Shown: piece after piece, positions 8,361 to 16,511 of the stretch
Position numbering within the stretch: the first letter of the stretch is position 1
Layout: each line of letters begins with the position of its first letter
NCBI RefSeq assembly: GCF_000342005.1
Contig: NZ_AOHO01000069.1
Location: forward strand, 124,001-188,000
Length of the DNA stretch: 64,000 nt
Direction of reading: 5' to 3'
DNA from: Amycolatopsis decaplanina DSM 44594
Lineage (GTDB): Bacteria; Actinomycetota; Actinomycetes; Mycobacteriales; Pseudonocardiaceae
Notes under the pieces: model-generated
Database searches by the model: none
What the model was told of the DNA's origin: nothing
What the model saw: the letters and a program-made list of their open reading frames with translations, nothing else
Program-made: the position numbers and the translations under genes

Positions 8361-9179
8361 GTGGTGATCGACGTCGCGGAGCTGAGGATCGGCACTTCGG
8401 GCTGGCGCTATCCACCCTGGCGCGGGGACTTCTACCCCCGCGGCCTGGTGCAGCGGCGCGAGCTGGAATACCTGTCGTCCCGGATGAACTCGGCCGAGAT
8501 CAACGGCTCGTTCTACTCGCTGCAGCGACCCGAGCGGTACCGGGCGTGGGCCGAGCAGACACCGGACGACTTCGTCTTCGCCGTCAAGGGCGGCCGCTTC
8601 ATCACTCACCTGAAGCAACTGCGCGACGTCGAGACACCGCTGGCCAATTTCTTCGCGTCCGGGGTGCTCGCGCTCGGCCGCAAGCTGGGCCCGATCCTCT
8701 GGCAGCTGCCGCCGCGGCTGGCGTTCGACGCCGAGCGCGTCGATGCGTTCTTCAAGCTGTTGCCGCGCACCAGTCACGCCGCCGCCAAGCTCGCGCGCGA
8801 ACACGACGACAAGCTGAAGGCCGAACCGCACACCGATCCGAAGCCTCGCCGGAAGCTCCGGCACGCGGTGGAAGTACGGCATCCGAGCTTCGCCGGGCCC
8901 GAAAGCCTCGAGCTGTTCCGGAAACACGGCATCGCGCTCGTGGTCGCCGACACCGCGGGCAAGTTCCCTTTCGTCGACGAGATGACGAGCGATGACTTCG
9001 CGTACGTCCGCTTGCACGGAGACAAGGAACTGTACGTCAGCGGGTACAGCGAGAAGGCCCTGAAAAAGTGGGCCCGGAAGATCAAGGGCTGGGGGCGCGA
9101 CACGTATGTCTACTTCGACAACGACGTCAAGGTCGAGGCGCCGAAGAACGCGATCGCCCTCGCGAAACTGCTGGCGTGA
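8361..9179 (+). CDS. DUF72 (YecE-like) protein
   Basis: The 272-residue protein begins at a GTG at 8361 (or the adjacent GTG at 8364). It shows the DUF72 TIM-barrel pattern: IGTSGWRYPPWRGDFYP at the start, then EINGSFYSLQ, DDFVFAVKGGRFITH, GPILWQLPP, AVEVRHPSF and a late YVRLHGDKELY. The family is structurally related to endonuclease IV-like barrels, but its activity is not established. It lies 49 bases downstream of the predicted SOS-controlled DUF4253 gene on the same strand, so possible co-expression in DNA damage is an inference. Confidence 0.88.
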   Translation: MVIDVAELRIGTSGWRYPPWRGDFYPRGLVQRRELEYLSSRMNSAEINGSFYSLQRPERYRAWAEQTPDDFVFAVKGGRFITHLKQLRDVETPLANFFASGVLALGRKLGPILWQLPPRLAFDAERVDAFFKLLPRTSHAAAKLAREHDDKLKAEPHTDPKPRRKLRHAVEVRHPSFAGPESLELFRKHGIALVVADTAGKFPFVDEMTSDDFAYVRLHGDKELYVSGYSEKALKKWARKIKGWGRDTYVYFDNDVKVEAPKNAIALAKLLA

Positions 9180-9293
9180 CCGCGCACGCTGCACAGTCAG
9201 CGCGCAGTGAGCGGTGTCCTGTTAGGTGACACGTGAGGTCACGGGCGTACTCGCGTGCTGCGACTGGGGGTCGGCACGCCGGTCGCCCGTGCC

Positions 9294-12116
9294 TCACTCA
9301 GCCTTGACCGTTTCGCCCACGAGCGAGGCCAGCTTCGTACGGACGTCCTCGGCGTCGGGATGCGAAAGCTCGGTCAGCACCCGGACCGAACGCAGCCAGC
9401 ACTCCCGCGCCGACGAGGGATCACCGAGCCGCAGATGGATTCCGCCGAGCTGGGCCAGCACGTCGGCCGCCTCGTAGAGCTCGCCGTGGGCGAAGAACAT
9501 CTCGACGGCGTGCCGCATGCAGGCGATGCCCTCGTCGCCACGGCCGAGTCCGACCAGGGCGGTGCCCTTGGTATGCAGGGTGAAGCGGGCTTCGTCGGGG
9601 AGCGCGTGCGCTTCCAGCGCCAAGGCCTGGTCGGCGAAGTCGAGCGCCTGCTCGAAGCGGCCCGCCTGGGTGCAGATGTCGCCGAGCGCCTGCAGCGCGC
9701 TGGCCTCCATGCCGGCGCCGACGTTGCTCTCCCGGATGAGCCGCAACGCGCGCGTCCCGTATTCCCAGCCCGTGCCGGGGTCCTGGCTGGCCAGCGTGAG
9801 GTTGTAGAGGGCCCGCGCCTCACCTTGCCGGTCGCCGACCTGCCGCTGCAGTTCGACGACCTGTTTCAGGTAGGCGATGCTGTCCTCGTATTGGCGGGCG
9901 ACCCCACAGGCCACTCCGAGGCCACTGAGGATGGCGGCCTCGCCGGACCGGTCCCCCAGGTCGCGGGCGGCGCGAAGCGCCACGCCGAACACCGAACGCC
10001 AGTCCTCCAGCCGGGCCCGCACGATGAAGTACGACTGCAGCAGCCACGCCAGCTGCCAGCATTCCCGGTACCGCCGCTCCCGGTACGCGACGTTCACCGC
10101 GGCGATGAGGTTCCCCGCCTCCTCGTCGAACCAGTCGAGCGCCTGCTCGTAGTGCCCGAACTTCAGTCCGGCGCCGTCGAACCGCTCCGGCTCGACGAGC
10201 CGGTAGTGCCGGTCCGAACGCAACAGTCTCGACGCGTTCAGCGCGGACGCCAGAGACACGTGGAGCAGCCTGTCCAGCACGGCCGTCCGCGCCTCGGGCC
10301 CGTCGAGTTTCGCCGAGAGTTCGGCCGCGTACGCGCGGATCAGGTCGTGGAACTGGTACCGGCCGGGCCTGGACCGCGCGATCAGGTGCGCGGAAGCCAG
10401 TTTCGCCAGATCCTCGTGCGCCTCCGCGATGTCGACCCCGGCCACCGCAGCGGCCGCGGGCACGCTGAAGTCGCCGCCGGTGGGCAGTCCGAGCAGCCGC
10501 AGCATCCGTGCGGCCCGTTCGTCGAGTGCCCGGTACGAGTACGAGAAGACGGCCCGGATGTTCGTCTCGTCGCCGTCGGCGAGGTCGAACGAGCCCAGCC
10601 TGTCCTGTTCGGCTTCCAGCAGCCGGACGAACTCCCGCAACCCGAGGTCCGGGAACTGCGCCGCCCGCACCGCGAGGATCCGGATGGCCAGCGGCAGCCC
10701 GCCGCAGTACCGGACGAACCGTTCGGTGGCCTCGGGGTCCTCGGCGACCCGGTCCAGCCCGATCGTCGACGCGAGGAGGGCGATCGCGTCCTCGTCCGGC
10801 AGTTCCTCGAGTGCGACGCGCCGTGCGCCGTGGGTCGCCACGAGCGCCTGCAGCTGCCATCGGCTGGTCACCAGCACCAGGCAGCCGGGGCCGGGCAGCA
10901 GCGGCCGGATCTGCTCGGTGCTCCCCGCGTTGTCGAGCAGGATCAGCATCCGGCGTCCGGCGCTGTGGGTGCGCCAGGTGGCCGCGCGCCCGTCGACGTC
11001 GGCGGGGATCCGGTCGGCGGGGACGCCGACGGAGACGAGCATGGTTTCGAGCGCGGCGGCGGCTTCGACCGGCTCTCCGGGACCGTAGCCGCGCAGGTTG
11101 AGGTACACTTGTCCGCCGGGGAAGCGGTCGCCGACCTCGTGCGCGAAGTGGACGGCGAGCGTCGTCTTGCCGATGCCGCCCATCCCCTCGATCGACGCGA
11201 TGGACGTCGACCGCTCGGTGTCCAGCGCTTCCGGGACGAGCCCGTGCAGCGCCTTGAGGTCGCGTTGGCGGCCGGAGAACACCCGGAGATCCGCCGGGAG
11301 CTGACGAGGGATCAGCGGTTCGGCGCCGAGGCGGTATCGCGTCAGCTCGGAGTCCAATGTGGTTTCGGCGGACTCCTCACCGGTCAGGATCGCCTGGTGC
11401 GCCCGCCGCAGCGACGCGCCGGGATCCAGGCCGAGTTCCTCGGCCAGCACCGCGCCGATCCGGCGGTAGACGTTCAGCGCCTCGGCCTGTCTGCCGGAGC
11501 GGTACAGCGCGATCATCAACTGCTCGTGCAGCCGCTCCCGGAGCGGGTTCTCGCGGCACAACCTGGTCAGCTCGGGGACGACGGCGGCGTGATCGCCGAG
11601 CGCGATGAGCGCGTCGGCCCACTGCTCGCGCACGCGCAGCCGCTCTTCGCCCAGCTGGTCGGCTTCGTCCCGGAGCAGCGCTTCGGAGTGGACGTTCTGC
11701 AGCGCCGGGCCGCGCCATTCGGACAGCGCGGCGGCGAACCGGTCCGCGGCCCCGCGCAGGTCGCCGTCCCGTGCGGCCTCCGCTCCGGCGGCGGCGAGTG
11801 AGCGGAAACGGGCGAGGTCGAGCAGGCTCTCGTCGAGTTCGAGCAGGTAGCCACCGCGTTCGGTGCGGATGGTGACCTCGTCGCCGAGCGCGCGGCGGAC
11901 GCGCAGGATGTAGGTCTGCAGGGCTCCCTTGGAGCGCCGCCGGTCGTCCGGCCACAGCCAGCGGCCCAGTTCCTCGACCGGCACCACCGTGTTCGCGCGC
12001 AGCAACAGGCCCGCCAGCACGATGAGCGGCCTGCTGCCGCCCAAGGGCACCGGCAGCCCGTCCGCCGTGACCTCGGTGGGTCCCAGCACGCGAAAGTCGA
12101 GTGCCACGTCGCTCAT
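9294..12116 (-). CDS. AfsR/SARP-family regulator (BTAD, NB-ARC, TPR)
   Basis: The ATG at 12116 (MSDVALDF) gives 940 residues and avoids overlap with menC. Domains in order are an OmpR-like winged helix (about 1-90, FRVLGPTEV), a BTAD helical domain (about 95-245, LYRSGRQAEALNVYRRI), an NB-ARC ATPase with P-loop GMGGIGKTT near residue 312 and a LILLDNAGS Walker B-type strand, and C-terminal TPR-like repeats from about 640. Full-length AfsR-type proteins are activators, often of secondary metabolism or stress genes. No biosynthetic cluster lies beside it. It is divergent from menC with a 57-base shared promoter gap. A second paralogue lies at 55726-58515. Confidence 0.92.
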   Translation of the reverse strand: MSDVALDFRVLGPTEVTADGLPVPLGGSRPLIVLAGLLLRANTVVPVEELGRWLWPDDRRRSKGALQTYILRVRRALGDEVTIRTERGGYLLELDESLLDLARFRSLAAAGAEAARDGDLRGAADRFAAALSEWRGPALQNVHSEALLRDEADQLGEERLRVREQWADALIALGDHAAVVPELTRLCRENPLRERLHEQLMIALYRSGRQAEALNVYRRIGAVLAEELGLDPGASLRRAHQAILTGEESAETTLDSELTRYRLGAEPLIPRQLPADLRVFSGRQRDLKALHGLVPEALDTERSTSIASIEGMGGIGKTTLAVHFAHEVGDRFPGGQVYLNLRGYGPGEPVEAAAALETMLVSVGVPADRIPADVDGRAATWRTHSAGRRMLILLDNAGSTEQIRPLLPGPGCLVLVTSRWQLQALVATHGARRVALEELPDEDAIALLASTIGLDRVAEDPEATERFVRYCGGLPLAIRILAVRAAQFPDLGLREFVRLLEAEQDRLGSFDLADGDETNIRAVFSYSYRALDERAARMLRLLGLPTGGDFSVPAAAAVAGVDIAEAHEDLAKLASAHLIARSRPGRYQFHDLIRAYAAELSAKLDGPEARTAVLDRLLHVSLASALNASRLLRSDRHYRLVEPERFDGAGLKFGHYEQALDWFDEEAGNLIAAVNVAYRERRYRECWQLAWLLQSYFIVRARLEDWRSVFGVALRAARDLGDRSGEAAILSGLGVACGVARQYEDSIAYLKQVVELQRQVGDRQGEARALYNLTLASQDPGTGWEYGTRALRLIRESNVGAGMEASALQALGDICTQAGRFEQALDFADQALALEAHALPDEARFTLHTKGTALVGLGRGDEGIACMRHAVEMFFAHGELYEAADVLAQLGGIHLRLGDPSSARECWLRSVRVLTELSHPDAEDVRTKLASLVGETVKAE

Positions 12117-12173
12117 TCTGTCCGGAACCGACGCGAACGGCACGCGATTCCCACGGTGGCATGATCGGTGCCG

Positions 12174-13112
12174 ATGGACGTCTACGCGATTCCCCTGCAC
12201 ACGCGGTTCCGAGGCATCACGGTCCGTGAAGGACTGCTGGTCCGCGGTGAGGCGGGCTGGGGTGAATTCTGCCCGTTCTCCGACTACTCCGACTCCGAGA
12301 GCGCGCCGTGGCTCGCGTCCGCGCTGGAGGCGAGCGAGCGCGGGTGGCCGTCGCCGGTCCGGGAGAGCGTCGAGGTGAACGCGACCGTCCCGGTGGTGTC
12401 CCCGGAGCAGGCCTACGAACTCGTGTCCGCGTCGGGCTGTCGCACGGCGAAGGTGAAGGTCGCCGACCCGCGGGTGAGCCTGGCCGAGGACTGCGCCCGG
12501 GTGGAGGCGGTGCGGGCCGCGCTGGGTCCGCGGGGCGCGGTCCGGGTCGACGCGAACATGGCCTGGGACGTGGACACCGCGGTCAAGGCCATCGGTGAGC
12601 TGGATCGTGCGGCGGGCGGGCTCGAGTACGTCGAGCAGCCTTGCCCGTCGATCGGGGAACTGGCCGACGTCCGGCGCCGGGTCGGTGTCCGGATCGCCGC
12701 GGACGAATCGATCCGCCGGGCCGAAGACCCGCTCAAGGTGGCCGTGGCGGGGGCGGCCGACGTCGCCGTGCTGAAGGTCGCGCCGCTGGGCGGGGTCCGC
12801 CGCGCGCTGGAGGTCGCCGAAGCCTGCGGCCTGCCGTGCGTGGTGTCGTCCGCCGTCGAGACGAGCGTCGGGCTCGCCGCCGGGCTGGCGCTCGCGGGCG
12901 CACTGCCCACTTTGGACTTCGCCTGTGGCCTGGGCACGATGCCCTTGCTGACGGGGGACGTCTGCGCCGACTCACTGTCCCCTGTGGACGGACGCTTGCC
13001 GGTGCCGCTTCAGGCTCCCGCTCCCGATCTGTTCGCCGCTCACGCCGCCGCCCCGGACGTCCGGGCCGCTTGGGAAGACCGCTTCACCCGCGTCCGCGCA
13101 CACCTCCCATGA
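12174..13112 (+). CDS. menC: o-Succinylbenzoate synthase (menaquinone biosynthesis)
   Basis: The protein (312 residues from the ATG at 12174; an upstream in-frame GTG is at 12168) belongs to the enolase superfamily. It dehydrates SHCHC to o-succinylbenzoate in menaquinone synthesis. The catalytic set is visible: the KVKV strand with the two Lys near residue 96-98, metal ligands in RVDAN, EQPC and AADES, and the second-face Lys in LKVAPLGG. The size matches the short actinobacterial MenC type. No other men genes lie in the window. The gene ends at a strong palindrome shared with the convergent peptidase gene. Confidence 0.92.
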   Translation: MDVYAIPLHTRFRGITVREGLLVRGEAGWGEFCPFSDYSDSESAPWLASALEASERGWPSPVRESVEVNATVPVVSPEQAYELVSASGCRTAKVKVADPRVSLAEDCARVEAVRAALGPRGAVRVDANMAWDVDTAVKAIGELDRAAGGLEYVEQPCPSIGELADVRRRVGVRIAADESIRRAEDPLKVAVAGAADVAVLKVAPLGGVRRALEVAEACGLPCVVSSAVETSVGLAAGLALAGALPTLDFACGLGTMPLLTGDVCADSLSPVDGRLPVPLQAPAPDLFAAHAAAPDVRAAWEDRFTRVRAHLP

Positions 13113-13113
13113 G

Positions 13114-13160
13114 ATGAAGGACGCTTTCATGGCGAATTTCGCCATGAAAGCGTCCTTCAT
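13114..13160. terminator. 47-bp perfect palindrome, ATGAAGG family
   Basis: Arms of 23 bases (13114-13136 and 13138-13160) pair perfectly around one central base; the outer part is ATGAAGGACGC. It starts 2 bases after the menC stop and lies 20 bases before the end of the convergent peptidase gene. It can form the same hairpin on both strands, so it is a likely bidirectional terminator, though without a long U-run. Confidence 0.75.
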
Positions 13161-13180
13161 CGCGCGCTGGCGAGCGAAGG

Positions 13181-14089
13181 TCAGCCGCAGTGCTCCAGCG
13201 GGGATTCGTAGCTGGAGGACCCCGCCGAGCCACCCCACCTGACGCACTTGGCGCCGGCGGCCGCGCTCACCGGCCCCGCGTAGTACTCGAAGCTGCCGGA
13301 GTCGGTCTTCCTGGCCGAACCCTGGACTTCGAGGAACGCCGAAACCGCGCTGGCCGTGCCGACCGAGGCGGACTTGATGGTGGTGACGCAGTTGTTCTTG
13401 TTCGTGCCGTTGTACAGCAGGTACGTGGTCGCGGCGCTGCCGAGCGCCTGCGAGTCGATCACCTTGTAGCCGTCGCCGCACACCTCGACGGCGTCGTACG
13501 GGTTCGGGTTCCCGTTGCCGCCGCAGGTGTTCTTGGAGGTCACATTGGCGTTGGGGTAGCCGAACTTCACGCCGTTGAAGTACGCGGGCTTGATGTTGCT
13601 CGGCCACGAGGAGTCGTTGGTGCGGACCTCGTAGTGCAGATGCGGGCTGATGTTGTTGCCCGGCTTGGAGGTGTTGCCGACCTCGCCGATCTTCTGCCCC
13701 TGTGTGACCTGCGCGTTGAGCGCGACCGAGCGGACCTTCAGATGCGCGTAGTAGGTCGACCATCCCCCACCGTGGTCGATCTTCACCAGGTTGCCGAACC
13801 CGTTCGCCGAACCCTGGTGCGCCGAGATGACGACCTTGCCCGCCGCCGCCGCGACCACGGTGTCGCCGAGGTCCGCGTCCGCGGAGCCACCGCGGTTGAA
13901 GTCGATTTCGTAGGCGCGGTGCGCACTGCTGTTGTCGTTGTCGCCGTTCCACACCTGGTTGCAGGGGAACGGGAGCTGGAAGTTGGGACGCGGCCCGACG
14001 GCGGCCTCGGCCGACGTCGCGGTGATCGCCAGCCCGGCCATGCCCAGCAAGGCGGTGGCGGCCGCCGTGACCACTCGTCTGAATCTCAT
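13181..14089 (-). CDS. Secreted M23 (LytM-type) metallopeptidase
   Basis: The ATG at 14089 (MRFRRVV) has GAAAGGA upstream and gives 302 residues. A Sec signal peptide of about 30 residues ends at SAEA-AVG. The LytM metal ligands are present: HRAYEIDF near residues 55-62 and SPHLHYEV near 150. A Gly/Ala-rich GDTVVAAAAGKVV strand and the LVKIDHGGGWSTYYAHL motif are typical of M23 enzymes. The C-terminal 110 residues hold four Cys and form an extra domain not recognised by me. The enzyme probably cleaves peptidoglycan cross-bridges or foreign cell walls. Confidence 0.9.
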   Translation of the reverse strand: MRFRRVVTAAATALLGMAGLAITATSAEAAVGPRPNFQLPFPCNQVWNGDNDNSSAHRAYEIDFNRGGSADADLGDTVVAAAAGKVVISAHQGSANGFGNLVKIDHGGGWSTYYAHLKVRSVALNAQVTQGQKIGEVGNTSKPGNNISPHLHYEVRTNDSSWPSNIKPAYFNGVKFGYPNANVTSKNTCGGNGNPNPYDAVEVCGDGYKVIDSQALGSAATTYLLYNGTNKNNCVTTIKSASVGTASAVSAFLEVQGSARKTDSGSFEYYAGPVSAAAGAKCVRWGGSAGSSSYESPLEHCG

Positions 14090-14158
14090 CGGATGTCCTT
14101 TCTCGGCGTTTCGCGAGAAGCGTCCCGAAAGGGCGTACAAGCGAGATACAAACGACCA

Positions 14159-14193
14159 CGAGCCCTCCTGGCCGAGGGGACCAGGAGGACTCG
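14159..14193 (-). terminator. Hairpin after the DPBB-like gene
   Basis: Arms 14159-14171 and 14181-14193 pair (13 bp with one G-U) around a 9-base loop, in the gap between the two minus-strand genes. It probably ends transcription of the 14247-14918 gene before the peptidase. There is no clear U-tract. Confidence 0.5.
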
Positions 14194-14246
14194 CGCCGCC
14201 TCCGCACCGGATCCGTCCGCGTCTTCCCCGTTCCGGTGCGGGTGTT

Positions 14247-14918
14247 TCAGCCGACCCGCTCGATGGTGGCCCGGCGGATCAAGAACTTCCCCGGTTCCCG
14301 GACCTGCTCGAAGGCCGCGTTGTTCAGCAGCGCGCAACTGCCGGAGACACCGGTGACCTCGACGGTCGTGGACTTGTCGTTGTCCAGGTTCGTCACCTTC
14401 AGCTTGGTGCCCGCCGGGAACCGACCGCTGGACGCCGCGGGGGCGCCGCCCTCGCCGGACAGCGTCACCGTGGAGCCCTGGCAGACGACCTCGCCGTCCC
14501 CTGCGGCCGCGTCTTCCTGCCCTGCCGCCTTGTCCTCGTCCGCCATGGCGTCGTCCGTCCCGGCTTTCCGCTCGGCGGCCTTCCCGGCCTCGTCCGCGGC
14601 CTGGTTCCGCTTCTGCTTCCCGCCGTCGGCCCGCACGTCCTCGGTGCACCCCGCGGCTTGGCGGCGCTGCTGGATGAGGTCGACGACGGCCTGCCGGTTC
14701 GCGATCGGCGCCCCGGACCGGGCGTCCGGATCCGCCCGCTGGGCCGCGATGAAGCCGAGGTTGTTCCGGAGGGCGGTGTCCAGTCCCTGGCAGCTTTCCG
14801 CGGCCTGCCCGTCCGGAGTGCTGATCGCGAACATCGCCGCGGCGATGGCGGCCACCCCGAGAACGGACGCGATGCCGATCGTCGCACGCTTGCGGTGTTT
14901 CCCGGCACTGTTCATCAT
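14247..14918 (-). CDS. Secreted protein with possible RlpA-like double-psi beta-barrel
   Basis: The 223-residue protein has a signal anchor at residues 13-35 (IGIASVLGVAAIAAAMFAI region), then a charged, Ala/Asp-rich stretch. The C-terminal 75 residues include GRFPAGTKLKVTNLDNDK, then TVEVTGVSGSCALLN and a closing AAFEQVREPGKFLIRRATIERV (key parts: PAGTKLKVTNL and RRATIERV). This spacing resembles the RlpA/expansin DPBB fold, but the catalytic Asp/His set is not obvious. Three Cys could form disulfides. Start: ATG at 14918, with a second ATG one codon later. The neighbour is a peptidoglycan hydrolase, which fits an envelope role. Function unknown. Confidence 0.6.
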   Translation of the reverse strand: MMNSAGKHRKRATIGIASVLGVAAIAAAMFAISTPDGQAAESCQGLDTALRNNLGFIAAQRADPDARSGAPIANRQAVVDLIQQRRQAAGCTEDVRADGGKQKRNQAADEAGKAAERKAGTDDAMADEDKAAGQEDAAAGDGEVVCQGSTVTLSGEGGAPAASSGRFPAGTKLKVTNLDNDKSTTVEVTGVSGSCALLNNAAFEQVREPGKFLIRRATIERVG

Positions 14919-14996
14919 CGGTGTTTCCTCCGGTCTGGTTCCTCCTCACCCACATCCAGGGATACGGCCGGAGAACGGAAGTGGTTCAAACCGATT

Positions 14997-15791
14997 TCAG
15001 CCGAGCCAGGGCTTCGCGATACGCGCGTAGGTGCCGTCGTTCACCGCGAGATGCAGCCACTGGTCGGTCCACTCCTTGAACACGACGTCGCGCGGCAGAA
15101 GGTACGCCTTCTCCGAGAAGGTGAAAGGCTCGTCGGGATGCACCGCGCACAAGCGCGGGTCCCGCTTCGCCTGCCAACGGGTTTCGGTCGCGTCGGTGAT
15201 CATCAGATCGGCCCGGCCCGCCAGGATCTCGGCGAAGATCGTGTTGTTGTCCGGATGCCGCACTATGGTCGCGCGCTTGAGGTTGGCGTCGGCGAATTGC
15301 TCGTTGGTACCGCCGGGGTTCACGATCGCCCGGACGCCCGGCCGATCGATCTGCTCCAGGGTCTGGAATCGCTTTTCGTTCTCACACAAGGTGATCGGCG
15401 TCTTGCCGTCACGAAGATAGGGAGCGGTGTAGAACCCTTTCTTCGCGCGATCCAAGGTCACCGACACGCCGCCCATCGCCAGATCGCATTTCCGCCCGAC
15501 GTCGTCGGCGATAGCCTTCCATGTGGTCTGGACCAGCTGGAGCCGGACGCCGAGCCGCCGGGCGAGGTCGCCCGCGAGGTCGATGTCGATCCCGCTCCAC
15601 GCGCCCGCGGCGTCGCGATAGGTGAACGGACGATAGTCCCCCGTCGAACACACGCGGATCTCGCCGCGGGCCTGAACGACGTCGAGCCTGCTTTGCGCGC
15701 CATGGCTTTCAGTCGCGGCACTGGCCGTGCCGATTCCCAGCACGGTCAGCACCGCGACCCCGAAGGTGAGCGCTTTCGTCTTGATCGTCAT
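14997..15791 (-). CDS. pheC: Exported cyclohexadienyl dehydratase (PheC-like)
   Basis: The ATG at 15791 gives 264 residues with a Sec signal peptide ending near GTASA-ATE. The mature protein has the periplasmic binding-protein fold, and its segments match cyclohexadienyl dehydratase rather than amino-acid transport proteins: STGDYRPFTYRD, YLRDGKTPITLC, FQTLEQIDRPGV, IVNPGGTNEQFA, RADLMITDATETR, LCAVHPDEPFTFSEKAYLLPRD (key part: EKAYLLPRD) and DQWLHLA. PheC converts prephenate or arogenate to phenylpyruvate or phenylalanine outside the cytoplasm in some proteobacteria. The ATG overlaps the stop of an upstream broken gene (TGATG), suggesting translational coupling. An amino-acid-binding role without catalysis cannot be excluded. 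Confidence 0.75.
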   Translation of the reverse strand: MTIKTKALTFGVAVLTVLGIGTASAATESHGAQSRLDVVQARGEIRVCSTGDYRPFTYRDAAGAWSGIDIDLAGDLARRLGVRLQLVQTTWKAIADDVGRKCDLAMGGVSVTLDRAKKGFYTAPYLRDGKTPITLCENEKRFQTLEQIDRPGVRAIVNPGGTNEQFADANLKRATIVRHPDNNTIFAEILAGRADLMITDATETRWQAKRDPRLCAVHPDEPFTFSEKAYLLPRDVVFKEWTDQWLHLAVNDGTYARIAKPWLG

Positions 15792-16014
15792 CAAGGCATC
15801 TTCCACGCCCTGAGGTAGGCCTGCACGAGCCAAGCGTCGGCCCAGCCGGTGTCCGGCTCCTGCGGCGGCGACGACGCTCCACGCCTTGCACACCGAGGCG
15901 AACCATGTGCATGGCGAACTTCGTGTCGAAGCCGTACTTCTCGATCAGCTCCGGCCTTCCCGCCTTGCCCCTCAGCCCCAGCATCCGGTTTTCCGGCCCC
16001 TCAGGGTCGGATTC
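15791..16014 (-). pseudogene. Nucleotidyltransferase remnant (YcgL-like), internally deleted
   Basis: One frame reads RPELIEKYGFDTKFAMHMVRLGVQGVE (key part: EKYGFDTKFAMH), and another frame from about 15870 reads EPDTGWADAWLVQAYLRAWKMP (key part: AWLVQAYLRAW) to a stop at 15791. Both match the C-terminal part of predicted nucleotidyltransferases of the YcgL group, which normally have about 60 more residues between them. No N-terminal catalytic part or start is present. The remnant stops where pheC starts (TGATG), so the intact ancestor was probably an operon partner. Confidence 0.7.
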
Positions 16015-16076
16015 CAGGGTCGGGTCGGGGCCGTTCCCCGATGTGCCGACGGTCGTTCCGGAGCGAACATGGAGCC

Positions 16077-16301
16077 ATGACGAACAGCGTGTACACCCCC
16101 CAGGCCACCAAGAAGCTCTACCGCAGCCGCACCGACAAGATGCTCGCGGGCGTCGCCGGCGGCTGGGCCGCCTACCTCGGCGTCGACGCCGCGATCCTGC
16201 GCATCGCCCTCGTGGCGGGCGTCTTCTTCACCGCCGGATTCGCGATCCCGCTCTACGCCGCCGCGTGGCTCCTGACTCCGGAGCAGCCGGGCGAATCCTG
16301 A
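16077..16301 (+). CDS. PspC-domain small membrane protein
   Basis: The 74-residue protein starts at the ATG at 16077, with GGAG close upstream. Residues 14-70 are a PspC domain: KLYRSRTDKMLAGVAGG (key part: KMLAGVAGG), AAYLGVD, ILRIALV and a membrane hairpin VFFTAGFAIPLYAAAWLL. PspC-domain proteins take part in envelope stress responses. It is followed by two hairpins and stands alone. Confidence 0.88.
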   Translation: MTNSVYTPQATKKLYRSRTDKMLAGVAGGWAAYLGVDAAILRIALVAGVFFTAGFAIPLYAAAWLLTPEQPGES

Positions 16302-16340
16302 GCGGAGGCGGACGCCGTGCGCAGGGGGCGCGGCGTCCGC

Positions 16341-16372
16341 CGGATCGCGTTCAGCCCGCTAAACGCGATCCG
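16341..16372. repeat. 11-bp inverted repeat
   Basis: CGGATCGCGTT at 16341-16351 pairs with AACGCGATCCG at 16362-16372 around a 10-base loop. It lies 40 bases after the PspC stop, just ahead of the stronger terminator, and may be a first, weaker stem. Confidence 0.45.
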
Positions 16373-16392
16373 AAGGGGCAGGGGGACAAGGT

Positions 16393-16430
16393 GAGAGGCC
16401 CGGACATGGGGATGTCCGGGCCTCTCGCTT
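16393..16430 (+). terminator. Intrinsic terminator after the PspC gene
   Basis: Arms 16393-16407 and 16412-16426 form a perfect 15-bp GC-rich stem with a GGGG loop, followed by GCTTTT. It ends the PspC transcript and insulates the next gene. Confidence 0.85.
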
Positions 16431-16511
16431 TTCCCGAGTTCGGCCGCGAGATCGCGCATTCGCCGTTACACTTCCCCTGACTTTGTCACAGGAGTGGGAA
16501 GAGGGGCCTCC

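Noticed and set aside
8361..13112. Secondary-metabolite cluster around the first SARP gene
   Set aside because: Neighbours are DUF72 and menC housekeeping-type genes; no biosynthetic enzymes are present.
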